64,000 nt of DNA. Origin: Thiohalocapsa sp. ML1. Its GTDB lineage: Bacteria; Pseudomonadota; Gammaproteobacteria; Chromatiales; Chromatiaceae. Positions 1-6,842 of the stretch are shown here, piece by piece. Position 1 is the stretch's first letter, and each line of letters starts with the position of its first letter. The notes beneath the pieces were generated by a model. The model made no database searches. It was not told where the DNA came from and saw only the letters and a list, made by a program, of their open reading frames with translations. The position numbers and the translations under genes were made by a program. The stretch covers positions 1 through 64,000 of the forward strand of contig NZ_JABX01000014.1 of assembly GCF_001469165.1 (NCBI RefSeq). Reading direction: 5' to 3'.

Positions 1-1
1 C

Positions 2-289
2 GCGCGATTTCTCGCGCTGGTGCTTCGGCATGTCCTGCCCAAGGGCTTTCGCCGGGCGCGCAACTTCGGCTTCCTGCATCCCAACAGCAAGCGTTCGATT
101 GCGCTGTTGCACTACCTGGTCGGCATGCTCGTGAAGCGCCTGCCGGCCGATGAGAAGCCCCGTCCGCAACTGCGTTGCCGCTGCTGCGGTGCGCCGATGC
201 GCATCGTGCGAACCGGCATGCCGCCGCGTCCGCACTCCAGCGCATCGCCGCCGCAGCCGCTCGCCGCAGCCGCGGCGCCGGTGATGTAG
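2..289 (+). CDS. C-terminal fragment of an IS91-family (Y2) transposase
   Basis: The frame is open from the window edge and encodes the tail of an IS91-type rolling-circle transposase. The segment RHVLPKGFRRARNFGFL and the later CRCCGAP zinc-binding pair match the C-terminal end of this family. The catalytic part, with the HUH motif and two tyrosines, lies outside the window or is lost, so I cannot tell an intact element from a remnant. It runs opposite to the cassette genes next to it. Such elements often insert in or beside cassette arrays. The family call is quite sure; functionality is unknown. Confidence 0.75.
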   Translation, partial: ARFLALVLRHVLPKGFRRARNFGFLHPNSKRSIALLHYLVGMLVKRLPADEKPRPQLRCRCCGAPMRIVRTGMPPRPHSSASPPQPLAAAAAPVM

Positions 290-420
290 CCGCCGCCGAC
301 AATCTGACCACTCGGTTTTCGGCTGCCGCAGGCCGAGGACCGCGCTCGGCTCGAATTCGGGCCAAACGGCGCGCGATCCCCGCTTCGGCCTGCCGCCGTC
401 GCCGCAACGGCGACGAAGAC

Positions 421-470
421 AGCCGGTGGTGCGCCGGCCGCGGGTCCCCGCGGCCGGCGCACCACCGGCT
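421..470. repeat. Perfect 24-bp inverted repeat with 2-nt loop
   Basis: Positions 421-444 and 447-470 are exact reverse complements, separated only by TC. The very GC-rich stem lies about 130 bases after the IS91-type transposase stop. It could be part of the IS91 oriIS end, which is known to carry a hairpin, or an independent palindrome. No U-tract follows, so it does not look like a classical terminator. The rest of 290-521 shows no convincing gene. Confidence 0.8.
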
Positions 471-521
471 TCATGGAAGATGTTTTCTATGCCCTCCCCG
501 TGATTCCTCGACCCCGGGCTC

Positions 522-584
522 GTCCAACGACCGGTTCAGATCGCGGCTCGCTTCGCTCGCGCGATCTAACCTTATTCGTTGGGC
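522..584 (-). other. attC site 1 (after hicA)
   Basis: GTCCAAC at 522-528 and GTTGGGC at 578-584 are perfect R-type boxes. Between them GGTTCAGATCGCG pairs with CGCGATCTAACC, leaving one unpaired C. A single extrahelical base of this kind is a hallmark of attC recognition. The site lies four bases after the hicA stop. Confidence 0.85.
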
Positions 585-588
585 CTAT

Positions 589-774
589 TCACTGCTGTAG
601 AATCTCTAGCTGGCTGCGAATAAGTCGACAGAGACTCTCCCGAATCTCGGGATGACGCGGAACGGGCGCTTGCTTCCCGGTTACGGGATTTGCATAAATG
701 TCGTGACGGCTACCGTGACGCTTCAGGTAGCAGCCAGCGGCTGCCAGCTCCTCAATGAACTGGCCGCGTTTCAT
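589..774 (-). CDS. hicA: HicA-type mRNA interferase toxin
   Basis: This 61-residue protein has the short double-stranded-RNA-binding-like fold of HicA. The catalytic histidine sits in GSRHDIY near residue 24, followed by the family's V-PRH-EI segment. HicA toxins cleave mRNA and are neutralised by HicB. The gene overlaps the end of hicB by four bases, which implies coupled translation, with antitoxin first and toxin second. Its stop lies directly before attC site 1, so the pair forms one cassette. Toxin-antitoxin cassettes are known to stabilise integron arrays against deletion; that role here is inference. Confidence 0.88.
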   Translation of the reverse strand: MKRGQFIEELAAAGCYLKRHGSRHDIYANPVTGKQAPVPRHPEIRESLCRLIRSQLEILQQ

Positions 775-980
775 GCAACTTCCAAAACGATCCCTTTTGT
801 GCGCGCAGGCGGACGATTGCCTGCTTGGTCATCCCGAGACATGAGCTTATAGGCATCGGCAATATTCTCTTCGAGATCCTGAAGAGTTTCGCCTTGGCTG
901 AAGACGCCGGGGACTTCCTTCAATTTTCCAACAAACCAGCCATCGTCTTCCCAGAATTCAAGCGTAAATTCATGCTTCAT
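771..980 (-). CDS. hicB: HicB-type antitoxin
   Basis: The product is 69 residues, beginning at the ATG read from 980 (MKHEFTLEFWEDDGWF). The frame is open further upstream, but that part runs into attC site 2 and is not HicB-like. The GW-VGKL-EVPGVFSQGETL-EL pattern is the HicB partial RNase H fold that binds HicA. No C-terminal DNA-binding domain is visible; the protein ends shortly after the core, so autoregulation by this protein alone is uncertain. It is the first gene of the hicBA cassette and overlaps hicA by four bases. Confidence 0.87.
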   Translation of the reverse strand: MKHEFTLEFWEDDGWFVGKLKEVPGVFSQGETLQDLEENIADAYKLMSRDDQAGNRPPARTKGIVLEVA

Positions 981-1012
981 ATCGATGCCTCTTGGATGTC
1001 GCTGCTTGTGAG

Positions 1013-1101
1013 GCCCAACGTCAACCGCAGCCCGCGCCAAACTGCGGCGGCGCGCGAAGCGCCCGCCGCAGTTTGGCGTCGGGCTGGCGGGCTTGTTGGC
1101 A
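1013..1101 (-). other. attC site 2
   Basis: GCCCAAC at 1013-1019 is a perfect outer box; the other end, GTTGGCA at 1095-1101, is degenerate. A 15-bp inverted repeat (CGCCAAACTGCGGCG and complement) forms the stem, with CAGCCCG/CGGGCTG arms outside it. The site lies directly after the antitoxin-like gene ending at 1103. Confidence 0.8.
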
Positions 1102-1102
1102 C

Positions 1103-1300
1103 TCACTGATCTTGCTTACGCGCAATCAGTGCTCGAATCTCTCCGGCGAGGCTCGCGGGTACGGACATCGTTATCATGCCTTCTTGCTCGAAGGCTGCCT
1201 CAATTTCCGCGAACTGCTCATCTTCCGACTGACCTTCATAATGTTGCAGAACTTGGCGGACACGCTCTTCGTTCCAGCCTTTCGGAAACGCATTACTCAT
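1103..1300 (-). CDS. Small antitoxin-like protein paired with a BrnT/DUF4258-like toxin
   Basis: The protein has 65 residues and begins MSNAFPKGWNEERV. This N-terminus and the acidic middle EDEQFAEIEAAFE recur in small proteins found beside BrnT/DUF4258-like toxins. I do not recognise a DNA-binding fold. The gene overlaps the toxin-like gene upstream by four bases and ends at attC site 2. The order is therefore toxin first, antitoxin second, the reverse of the usual order. The antitoxin role is inferred from size, composition and pairing. Confidence 0.6.
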   Translation of the reverse strand: MSNAFPKGWNEERVRQVLQHYEGQSEDEQFAEIEAAFEQEGMITMSVPASLAGEIRALIARKQDQ

Positions 1301-1581
1301 CGCCTGTTCCTCCGTTGTCTACGCCGATACGCAGTCTTCGCTTTGCCTTGTAATTCATAGGCTGTGATTACGAATAAGCTGTCTGGATCTTCATCCGGAA
1401 CATATATAACCTGTAGATACCGGCCAGCGCGTGTTTGGCCGATCTTCATGCGCGAGTTACGCTTTGCCGGCAAATCCTCGCCAATGCCAAACAGCACTTC
1501 TGCCACCTCGTCTTCATGGACGCCATGCTCGTAGATGTGAGGGACGCCGGTTGCAGGATCATTGTAGAACCGAATATCCAA
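1297..1581 (-). CDS. BrnT/DUF4258-like toxin
   Basis: This 94-residue protein begins MDIRFYNDPATGVPHIYEHG and has the core R-GQTRAGRYLQVIYVPD then FVITAYEL-GKAKTAYRRR. That pattern fits the RelE-like BrnT/DUF4258 group of small ribonuclease-type toxins. Translation appears to begin at a TTG codon at 1581, since no nearby ATG is in frame. The basic C-terminus (RRRQRRNRR) fits RNA binding. It forms a two-gene unit with the overlapping downstream gene. Toxicity is not proven by sequence. Confidence 0.62.
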   Translation of the reverse strand: MDIRFYNDPATGVPHIYEHGVHEDEVAEVLFGIGEDLPAKRNSRMKIGQTRAGRYLQVIYVPDEDPDSLFVITAYELQGKAKTAYRRRQRRNRR

Positions 1582-1663
1582 ATACGTACCCCATCACTTC
1601 TCTATCGAGTTACTCTCTAGAGCATGTTCGTAGTCGGCGTGGGCTATTGCGTCGCAGAGAAGA

Positions 1664-1903
1664 TTAGCCGATTACAAACATGGATAGACCGGCAAGCAAG
1701 CCCCAGCGAATGTCGCTGAACCACATAATAAGCGCAGTACGACTACGGGACATCGCTCGTGCGAGAAAGAAGACCACAACGCCAACGACCATGATGAGTA
1801 GGCCGAATACTTGATCTTGTTGCTGCGCGCTCTTGGTAAGAATGCCACAGCCAGTCAGTGAGTACAGCATTATCAACGCTAGTGCCATTCGACGGTCAAG
1901 CAT
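1664..1903 (-). CDS. Small predicted lipoprotein with membrane segments
   Basis: This 79-residue protein starts with a basic n-region and a hydrophobic stretch ending in LTGC, a lipobox-like sequence near residue 19. Two further hydrophobic segments follow (LLIMVVGVVVFFLA and LLAGLSMFVIG). An AAGGAGC ribosome binding site precedes the ATG. I do not recognise a family. It sits in the same attC interval as the toxin-like pair, with no clear attC site between them, so it may be a cassette whose own attC has decayed. Confidence 0.5.
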   Translation of the reverse strand: MLDRRMALALIMLYSLTGCGILTKSAQQQDQVFGLLIMVVGVVVFFLARAMSRSRTALIMWFSDIRWGLLAGLSMFVIG

Positions 1904-1931
1904 TTCGAGCGCTCCTTCGGTGTGCGCGGGT

Positions 1932-2020
1932 TGCCAACGCTAAGCGCAGCCCGTGCCTTGGAGCAGCCTGAGCGACAGCGAAGGCTGCTCCAAGGCGTCG
2001 GGCTGGCGCGCTACTTAGCT
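1932..2020 (-). other. attC site 3 (degenerate ends)
   Basis: A 14-bp inverted repeat (GCCTTGGAGCAGCC and complement) is flanked by CAGCCCG and CGGGCTG arms like those of the other sites. The outer boxes, TGCCAAC and CTTAGCT, depart from consensus. It follows the gene ending at 2057. Its left arm is nearly identical to the half site at 6594-6627. Confidence 0.7.
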
Positions 2021-2056
2021 TTCTTTGTTTCGTTTGGTATAGAGTTCGGTGCTGCG

Positions 2057-2467
2057 CTATAGCTCAATAACAAATTCCGGGTTCGACATACTCTTCTTGA
2101 ATTCAGCGAAGTCTTTAAGCGGATTGCTTTGCAGAATTCCTAAGATCCCCGTAAGAGCGTGATCCAAAGCCTCCTTGTTGCGATCCGCAACTCCCTGCTC
2201 AAGTGCTGCGAAGAACCTCTCTAGAGCGGAAGCGCGCTCCGCAAACCGAAGCTCGAAGTAGTTCAGGATGACTTCTTTCTCCGACTCGAGGGATCGCACA
2301 AGCACATCACGCTTCGCTTGAATATATAAACGCTTAGTGTTCTCCTCGGTCCTTGTTCTGAGGTATTCTACTGTTTCGGAGATAACTGCCAACGGGTTCA
2401 GAGTGTTTGCCGCTGAGGCAACGTGCTTCCCGGCAGCGGAAATGGCCTTTTGGTATGTTTTTGTCAT
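2057..2467 (-). CDS. Uncharacterised helical cassette protein
   Basis: The 136-residue product is almost entirely charged and helix-prone, with coiled-coil-like runs around residues 30-110 (LRTRTEENTKRLYIQAKRD and FAERASALERFFAALEQ). There is no signal peptide and no catalytic motif that I recognise. It lies 32 bases downstream of the gene at 2500-3411 and shares one attC interval with it, so the two probably act together. With a membrane-type partner, a cytosolic regulator or adaptor is possible, but that is speculation. Confidence 0.5.
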   Translation of the reverse strand: MTKTYQKAISAAGKHVASAANTLNPLAVISETVEYLRTRTEENTKRLYIQAKRDVLVRSLESEKEVILNYFELRFAERASALERFFAALEQGVADRNKEALDHALTGILGILQSNPLKDFAEFKKSMSNPEFVIEL

Positions 2468-2499
2468 GCTCTTTCTTCTCGTAGAACCGATTGCCCAAG

Positions 2500-3411
2500 C
2501 TACTCTGAAAGCAAATTGCCGTCTTTATCGGTTATGGCAACATCAAGCAAGTCGCCGAGGGCTTTCGCTGTTCGGGCGACAATGTAAGCGTCTTCGATAT
2601 TCGAAGGGTTAGATTTGCCCAAAAGTTCACGCAGCGCGGCATCTACGCGCATGGTGGCGTCGTAAAGCTCGTCTGCACGCCGAAGGATGACTCGGAGCAC
2701 CGCGAGCTGTTGTTCCATCAGTGCCTCGGCTTTATCCATTTCAGCAATTTGATGACTTACTTCCGTTTCAACCGCATCGGCCTTTTTCCCGGCAAAAAAG
2801 CTGGCCACGAGCAAGCCAGGGCCGATGACGATTCCGTTGAGTACTAGTGCACCGAGCGCCATTCCGCCGCCGCCAGTAGCAAGTGAACCGCCTCCTAGCC
2901 ACGCGATGGTTGCGTTAGTAGCGGCCGCTCCGCTGAGCGAAGATATTGCGGTGCCGGTGGAGGCTGAAGCTAAGGTTCCTACGAGGCCGTATGCGGCAGA
3001 AGCCGTGGCGATTCCTGCTCCCGCGCTTGTCCCAAGGCCGCTCAAGACTTCCAAGGCGTTGGTGGCGGCCCCAGACCACTCGGCGAGGGTTTCCTGGCCG
3101 AGGTTGACGTCTTCTTTGAGTTGTCTTTCCTTTATCCGTGCTCTCTTCAAGAAATCGACAGCCTTTCCCAAGGTGACTACGGCTTCCAAGCGCCTTTTTC
3201 CGAGTGCTTCGAAACGGCTGTGGGCATCACCCCGCGCCTCCGTGTAACCGTCCTCACAAGCTTCATAGTTAGTTCGGCGTCTGTTATAGCGCTTCCGTGC
3301 GTTTCGGATGCGAAGCAGGGATCTGACGTTACCATGAACGCCCTTCGTACCCGTGAGAACTGACAAACCTATCAGGACGGCGGGGATAAGCGGAACCGGC
3401 ATCGCTGTCAC
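2500..3411 (-). CDS. Uncharacterised glycine-rich membrane protein
   Basis: The longest form has 303 residues from a GTG at 3411; an ATG at 3402 is an alternative. A short N-terminal hydrophobic helix (residues 5-20) is followed by a basic region, a coiled coil to about residue 105, and a glycine/alanine-rich hydrophobic block at about 115-205 with glycine-zipper patterns such as GGGSLATGGGGMALG. A second coiled coil ends the protein. Glycine zippers can insert into or span membranes, so a membrane-acting effector is conceivable. I do not recognise the family. It is the first gene of a two-gene cassette that ends at attC site 3. Confidence 0.5.
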   Translation of the reverse strand: MTAMPVPLIPAVLIGLSVLTGTKGVHGNVRSLLRIRNARKRYNRRRTNYEACEDGYTEARGDAHSRFEALGKRRLEAVVTLGKAVDFLKRARIKERQLKEDVNLGQETLAEWSGAATNALEVLSGLGTSAGAGIATASAAYGLVGTLASASTGTAISSLSGAAATNATIAWLGGGSLATGGGGMALGALVLNGIVIGPGLLVASFFAGKKADAVETEVSHQIAEMDKAEALMEQQLAVLRVILRRADELYDATMRVDAALRELLGKSNPSNIEDAYIVARTAKALGDLLDVAITDKDGNLLSE

Positions 3412-3424
3412 GACTCCGTGTTGT

Positions 3425-3510
3425 AGCTAACGTCTGCCGTAGTCGGAGCCAAAAAGCAGAGCGAGGAAGGATCGACGCTTTGTAAGCCCGAGTTTGTGGC
3501 ATTGCTAGCT
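3425..3510 (-). other. attC site 4 (degenerate)
   Basis: The interval starts with AGCTAAC at 3425 and ends with GCTAGCT at 3510, overlapping the stop of the HEPN-motif gene. The internal pairing is weaker than in other sites (AAAGC-GAG and GCTTTG arms). It is placed mainly by position after a cassette gene and by AGCTAAC, which is also present in site 5. Confidence 0.5.
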
Positions 3511-4491
3511 GTCATTTGTAACGGCCCATTCTATTTCGTTGTCGATGCCCTCACACCATGCCGGAACTCCCTTTGCGCCGGTAACGATATGATTTATGCT
3601 TGCTATCAAAGATAGGCAACTTACGACTGCTAGCTTCACTATGCCCTCATCCAAGTCATAGAACTTCTGGAGTTTTTGATAACCGCCGAATCTTTCCGGC
3701 GCAGTAAACGGCGAAGGATGCACCAAGGAATCACGAAACGGCTTTACCTGTTCTAGAAACTCCGCCTTACCATCTAGCGGAACTTCTGAAGTGCCAGAGA
3801 TGATCCATGGATAATTGTCGAGCTTCTCGCGGATTGACGCGGATGTTGTATCCTGCAAGAGCTTTGCCTTTCTTTTGGAAAGGTGCTCTAAGCTATGTGA
3901 TTCACAATAATCCCAAGCCAAACCATTTAAGTAAGCCTCAAGCAAATTAAAGCAAGACAATACAATTGCTCGTTGTGCAAATTCGAGATTTCGGAGCGAC
4001 GGAACGAATGCCTCCGTGCGATTGGATACCGACTTATGGGGCAGCTTCTCGTAAGGGTTTATGGTCCGCTTCGCGCGTCGGATTAGCTGCAATGAAGTCG
4101 CAATGTCCTTCGCAATCATGTCTTCGGGAAAGCGAAACTTAAGGCCCCAAAGAGAAATACTAATTGTTAGGTGAGGCGGTGCTCCGTTAAGTGCTTTAGG
4201 GTGCAATTTTCCGTATCTTCTTTCAAATTCTTTGAGAGGTATCTCTAATCCACAGTTGGCAAGGATTTCGTCATAGAGCTTGGCAAGTCGTTCTGTATTT
4301 AATGAGACGAAGTTCTGATCACAGAACTTCTCTATTTCCGTTTCCAGCCTACGTCGAACATCAGCGTAGCCGGATTTTAGCTGGCGCCTTGGAAGAGACG
4401 AGTAATCAACGGTTGCTGGGCGACAAAATTCCTCCCAGTCGTTAAACTCACCAAGCATTAACCTACCGACCGCAACAGCCTTTTCTGCCAT
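3505..4491 (-). CDS. HEPN-motif cassette protein
   Basis: The likely start is the ATG at 4491, giving 328 residues; a TTG at 4545 would add 18. An all-helical C-terminal region contains FRDSLVHPSPF, an R-x4-H motif (R253 and H258), which is the active-site signature of HEPN ribonuclease domains. Before it lies a long helical segment (LEFAQRAIVLSCFNLLEAY) of the type that precedes the motif in HEPN proteins. Many HEPN proteins are RNases of toxin-antitoxin or antiphage systems. No antitoxin partner is visible in this single-gene cassette between attC sites 5 and 4. The N-terminal 150 residues are unrecognised. Confidence 0.55.
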   Translation of the reverse strand: MAEKAVAVGRLMLGEFNDWEEFCRPATVDYSSLPRRQLKSGYADVRRRLETEIEKFCDQNFVSLNTERLAKLYDEILANCGLEIPLKEFERRYGKLHPKALNGAPPHLTISISLWGLKFRFPEDMIAKDIATSLQLIRRAKRTINPYEKLPHKSVSNRTEAFVPSLRNLEFAQRAIVLSCFNLLEAYLNGLAWDYCESHSLEHLSKRKAKLLQDTTSASIREKLDNYPWIISGTSEVPLDGKAEFLEQVKPFRDSLVHPSPFTAPERFGGYQKLQKFYDLDEGIVKLAVVSCLSLIASINHIVTGAKGVPAWCEGIDNEIEWAVTNDS

Positions 4492-4556
4492 TTCCACCGC
4501 AGCCGATTCTTTGTCACGTCCAGTGGTTCTTGCGGCAGAGTTCAACGGTGTTACTC

Positions 4557-4648
4557 AGCTAACGTTAAGCCTGGCTCGCCGCCCGTTGCCGCGCCGGAGC
4601 GCAGCGACGGCGCGGCAACGGGCGGTCGGGCCGAGGCGCTTGTTGGGC
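4557..4648 (-). other. attC site 5 (CBASS cassette)
   Basis: AGCTAAC at 4557-4563 and a perfect GTTGGGC at 4642-4648 bound a 92-bp palindrome. Its stem is a 15-bp perfect inverted repeat (GCCCGTTGCCGCGCC and complement). It lies 20 bases after the SLATT gene stop, which makes the CD-NTase/SLATT pair one mobile cassette. Confidence 0.85.
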
Positions 4649-4667
4649 GATTCGTTGGCCTGGCGAT

Positions 4668-5255
4668 TTAATGCTGGCCTCTCCCAATTTTTGATCCATT
4701 ATTCCCCCTCTTCAATTCTTGGGGGAGGAATGCATCGATTTCTGAATTTGAGAAAGTCATATCCTCCAGTTTTTGGAGGGCTTTTTGAGCTTTTCTGTAA
4801 CCCTTATAACTCGTGCTAGGCGAGCCCGCATAAGCCACATGCAACTCTTTGGTAAGAGCATCCCTGCGCTCTCTGATCTTATCAAGTGACACATCCCCAA
4901 TCCTAATGTCAGTCAGCAAAGAAAGAAATTCCTCCCGGATGATCCACAGGTCAGATGCTGCTTGCTTATGTTTTTGGGCAATCTCACCCATGTCGTAGTC
5001 CTTGGTGTAAGCATTCAAACCTAGGAGAACGGTGGACAAGACAACACCGATTCCTGCGCCGATGTTGCCGCTTCCAAAGAATGTCGATAAGATCCCTCCC
5101 GTAGTTAATGCAGACAACACTATCTGTCCAAGTTTTATGTGTCCGAGTCGGGACAGTAGGATGTCCGCACACTTCTCGTGCGTCTTATGCGAATATACTA
5201 CACGACCATAGCATTCTCTAACTTGGCCTTCTATGATCTTCGCTTCTTCATTCAT
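4668..5255 (-). CDS. SLATT-domain 2TM effector of CBASS
   Basis: The protein has 195 residues. After a short helical N-terminus, two hydrophobic helices at about residues 40-85 (LGQIVLSALTTGGILSTFFG and IGVVLSTVLLGLNAY) are followed by a long cytosolic helical region. This is the layout of SLATT domains (SMODS and SLOG-associating 2TM effectors). In CBASS such effectors are thought to oligomerise in the inner membrane on binding the cyclic nucleotide and damage it. The gene overlaps the CD-NTase gene by eight bases, so they are co-translated. The SLATT_5 subfamily is most likely. Effector action is inferred from family and context. Confidence 0.85.
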   Translation of the reverse strand: MNEEAKIIEGQVRECYGRVVYSHKTHEKCADILLSRLGHIKLGQIVLSALTTGGILSTFFGSGNIGAGIGVVLSTVLLGLNAYTKDYDMGEIAQKHKQAASDLWIIREEFLSLLTDIRIGDVSLDKIRERRDALTKELHVAYAGSPSTSYKGYRKAQKALQKLEDMTFSNSEIDAFLPQELKRGNNGSKIGRGQH

Positions 5256-6561
5256 AATCTTCTTGGTTGGTGGCTATTGGGACGTGAATCCTGTCCTTGG
5301 CGACGACAACGCCGTTTTTAACGCAATAACACTCGACAACGTGGTCGCCTTTGAAGTTTGTTTTCTCTGTTTTTTCTAAATGACCTTCATCATTGACTAT
5401 TTGTCCCCGGATGCAGTTCCTATTTCGCGATTCCTCACCTCGGTTCAAAACCTTCCATAAGATAGCATATGGCTTGTGGACTGATATTTCCTTCACCCAG
5501 AAACGAAGCTTCTTCCTGGCTAGCAGAGGCATTCTGCTGGCCAGCATACTGCTCAGAAGGTGCATTCGGAAGCCATCCTGCTTAACTTCACAGTCAATGA
5601 CCAGGTTTTCTCGTATATCTATGGGGTATTGGTTCTCGATCAACTGCTCAGTGTCTTTCCATGTGTATGCGGCTTTCGCCACTGGAGCCTCTGCAACCTC
5701 CTCTTTGGCCGCAGGAAACGGTCTACCATAAACCTTTTTCCATTTCGCATTAACGTTCTTTTGCTTTTCTGCATTGGTCGCGTCCAAGCACAGATTATAT
5801 GCCTTTTTTGCCTTGGCTTGAAAATTCTTCTTGACCTTCACTCGTTGGCCGCTTCCGGGTGCGGCGTAGTAATCTTGCTTGGGCAATTCCGAAAGATACT
5901 TGAAGAAGTCTCGGCTCATCCAGTCGTAGTAGAGGTAGCTCTTGTCGTCATAATCTGTGGTAGACTTGAGAAAGTTGTAGGCAAGTGTGTCAATCAATAG
6001 GCCGCCCATTCCGACACCATGTTTGTTTTTCCAGGCGCGAGCCATTTTGCAGAGGCGTTTCAGATTGTAGTTCTTGTCAGCGTCCAACTCTGAGACTGCG
6101 GCCATTTCCTTCCTTGGCTTAGTTACTTTCCAACTACCATCGCCCTTGGTGTCTGGATAATAGTAGCTTTGATCCTCTTGCTCAAAGACCGGCTGTACCT
6201 CTACGTGGAAGTCTGTATAGGTTACGGTGCCAACCAACCGGTCAACCCTAACATTAGTGTTCGGGTAGCGCTTTAGGATCGCGGCTTTTGTATCCTGTAA
6301 GAGTTTGAGCTGTTTGCCCTCCTTGTAATCATCCCATATGGACTTGGGCATGATGTACAGCATATCGAGATCAGATATACCATCTATACCAGTTTTGCGG
6401 CCAAATGAACCAACTTGCAAAGTGTTAGCTGTCTTGGATTCCGTATCTCGAAATTGCTTATTCAAGGCCGACGTAAGTTCTCCGTAGCGGTAACTGACGG
6501 TGCCCGCATTGCTAATCGCCAAGTTGGCAATAAATTCGGAGAACATTTCAGAGACGCTCAT
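5248..6561 (-). CDS. CBASS CD-NTase (SMODS nucleotidyltransferase with AGS-C sensor)
   Basis: The 437-residue protein has the nucleotidyltransferase signature GSFGRKTG at 51-58 followed by SDLDM (D64, D66), and a third acid at E121 in HVEVQP. These are the metal-binding residues of SMODS/CD-NTases, which make cyclic di- or trinucleotides on phage infection. The C-terminal 130 residues match the AGS-C sensor domain (WKVLNRGEES, CIRGQI, TNFKGDHVVEC, VAKDRIHVPI). A strong AAAGGAGG site precedes the ATG. With the overlapping SLATT gene it forms a minimal two-gene CBASS with no accessory Cap2/3 or Cap6/7 genes. The nucleotide product cannot be told from sequence. Confidence 0.9.
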   Translation of the reverse strand: MSVSEMFSEFIANLAISNAGTVSYRYGELTSALNKQFRDTESKTANTLQVGSFGRKTGIDGISDLDMLYIMPKSIWDDYKEGKQLKLLQDTKAAILKRYPNTNVRVDRLVGTVTYTDFHVEVQPVFEQEDQSYYYPDTKGDGSWKVTKPRKEMAAVSELDADKNYNLKRLCKMARAWKNKHGVGMGGLLIDTLAYNFLKSTTDYDDKSYLYYDWMSRDFFKYLSELPKQDYYAAPGSGQRVKVKKNFQAKAKKAYNLCLDATNAEKQKNVNAKWKKVYGRPFPAAKEEVAEAPVAKAAYTWKDTEQLIENQYPIDIRENLVIDCEVKQDGFRMHLLSSMLASRMPLLARKKLRFWVKEISVHKPYAILWKVLNRGEESRNRNCIRGQIVNDEGHLEKTEKTNFKGDHVVECYCVKNGVVVAKDRIHVPIATNQEDYE

Positions 6562-6593
6562 TCCAGTTCAATCCTCCTTTGCTCTATTTTTAC

Positions 6594-6627
6594 GGACGTT
6601 AAGCGCAGCCCGCGCCTTGGAGCAGCC
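6594..6627 (-). other. Half attC site 6 (truncated)
   Basis: GACGTTAAGCGCAGCCCG and the following CCTTGGAGCAGCC repeat the left arm of attC site 3 almost exactly, but the matching right arm is missing. Instead a hairpin element begins at 6628. This is a disrupted attC, so a cassette formerly present upstream of the CBASS genes has probably been lost. Confidence 0.65.
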
Positions 6628-6725
6628 GCGGAGAAAATGGGGACAGACCAGGACAGACCACGTTTTCTATCGTCCCGGCAAAGTAAAGCGAGAGTCCGAG
6701 AAAACGTGGTCTGTTCCCTATTGCT
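6628..6725. repeat. REP-like hairpin element inserted in a half attC
   Basis: GGGGACAGACCAGGACAGACC is followed by ACGTTTTCT and, 25 bases on, AGAAAACGTGGTCTGTTCCC. The arms pair over about 13 bp (GACCACGTTTTCT and complement). GGGGACAGACCACG-type ends are widespread in proteobacterial REP palindromes and miniature elements linked to RAYT transposases; that link is from general knowledge. No gene is inside. Confidence 0.6.
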
Positions 6726-6750
6726 CGCTGTTTGCGGGGTTCGTACGACT

Positions 6751-6842
6751 GCCCAACGTTAAGCACAGCCTGCCGCTTGCTGGCCGGACGGAGCGAAGCG
6801 ACGGCTGGCCAGCAAGCGGTCGGGCTGGTGCTCTGGTTAGGC
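6751..6842 (-). other. attC site 7 (protease cassette)
   Basis: GCCCAAC at 6751-6757 and GTTAGGC at 6836-6842 are perfect outer boxes. A 13-bp inverted repeat (CCGCTTGCTGGCC and complement) forms the stem, with CAGCCTG and CGGGCTG arms. The TAA stop of the protease gene lies inside the GTTAGGC box. Confidence 0.88.
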
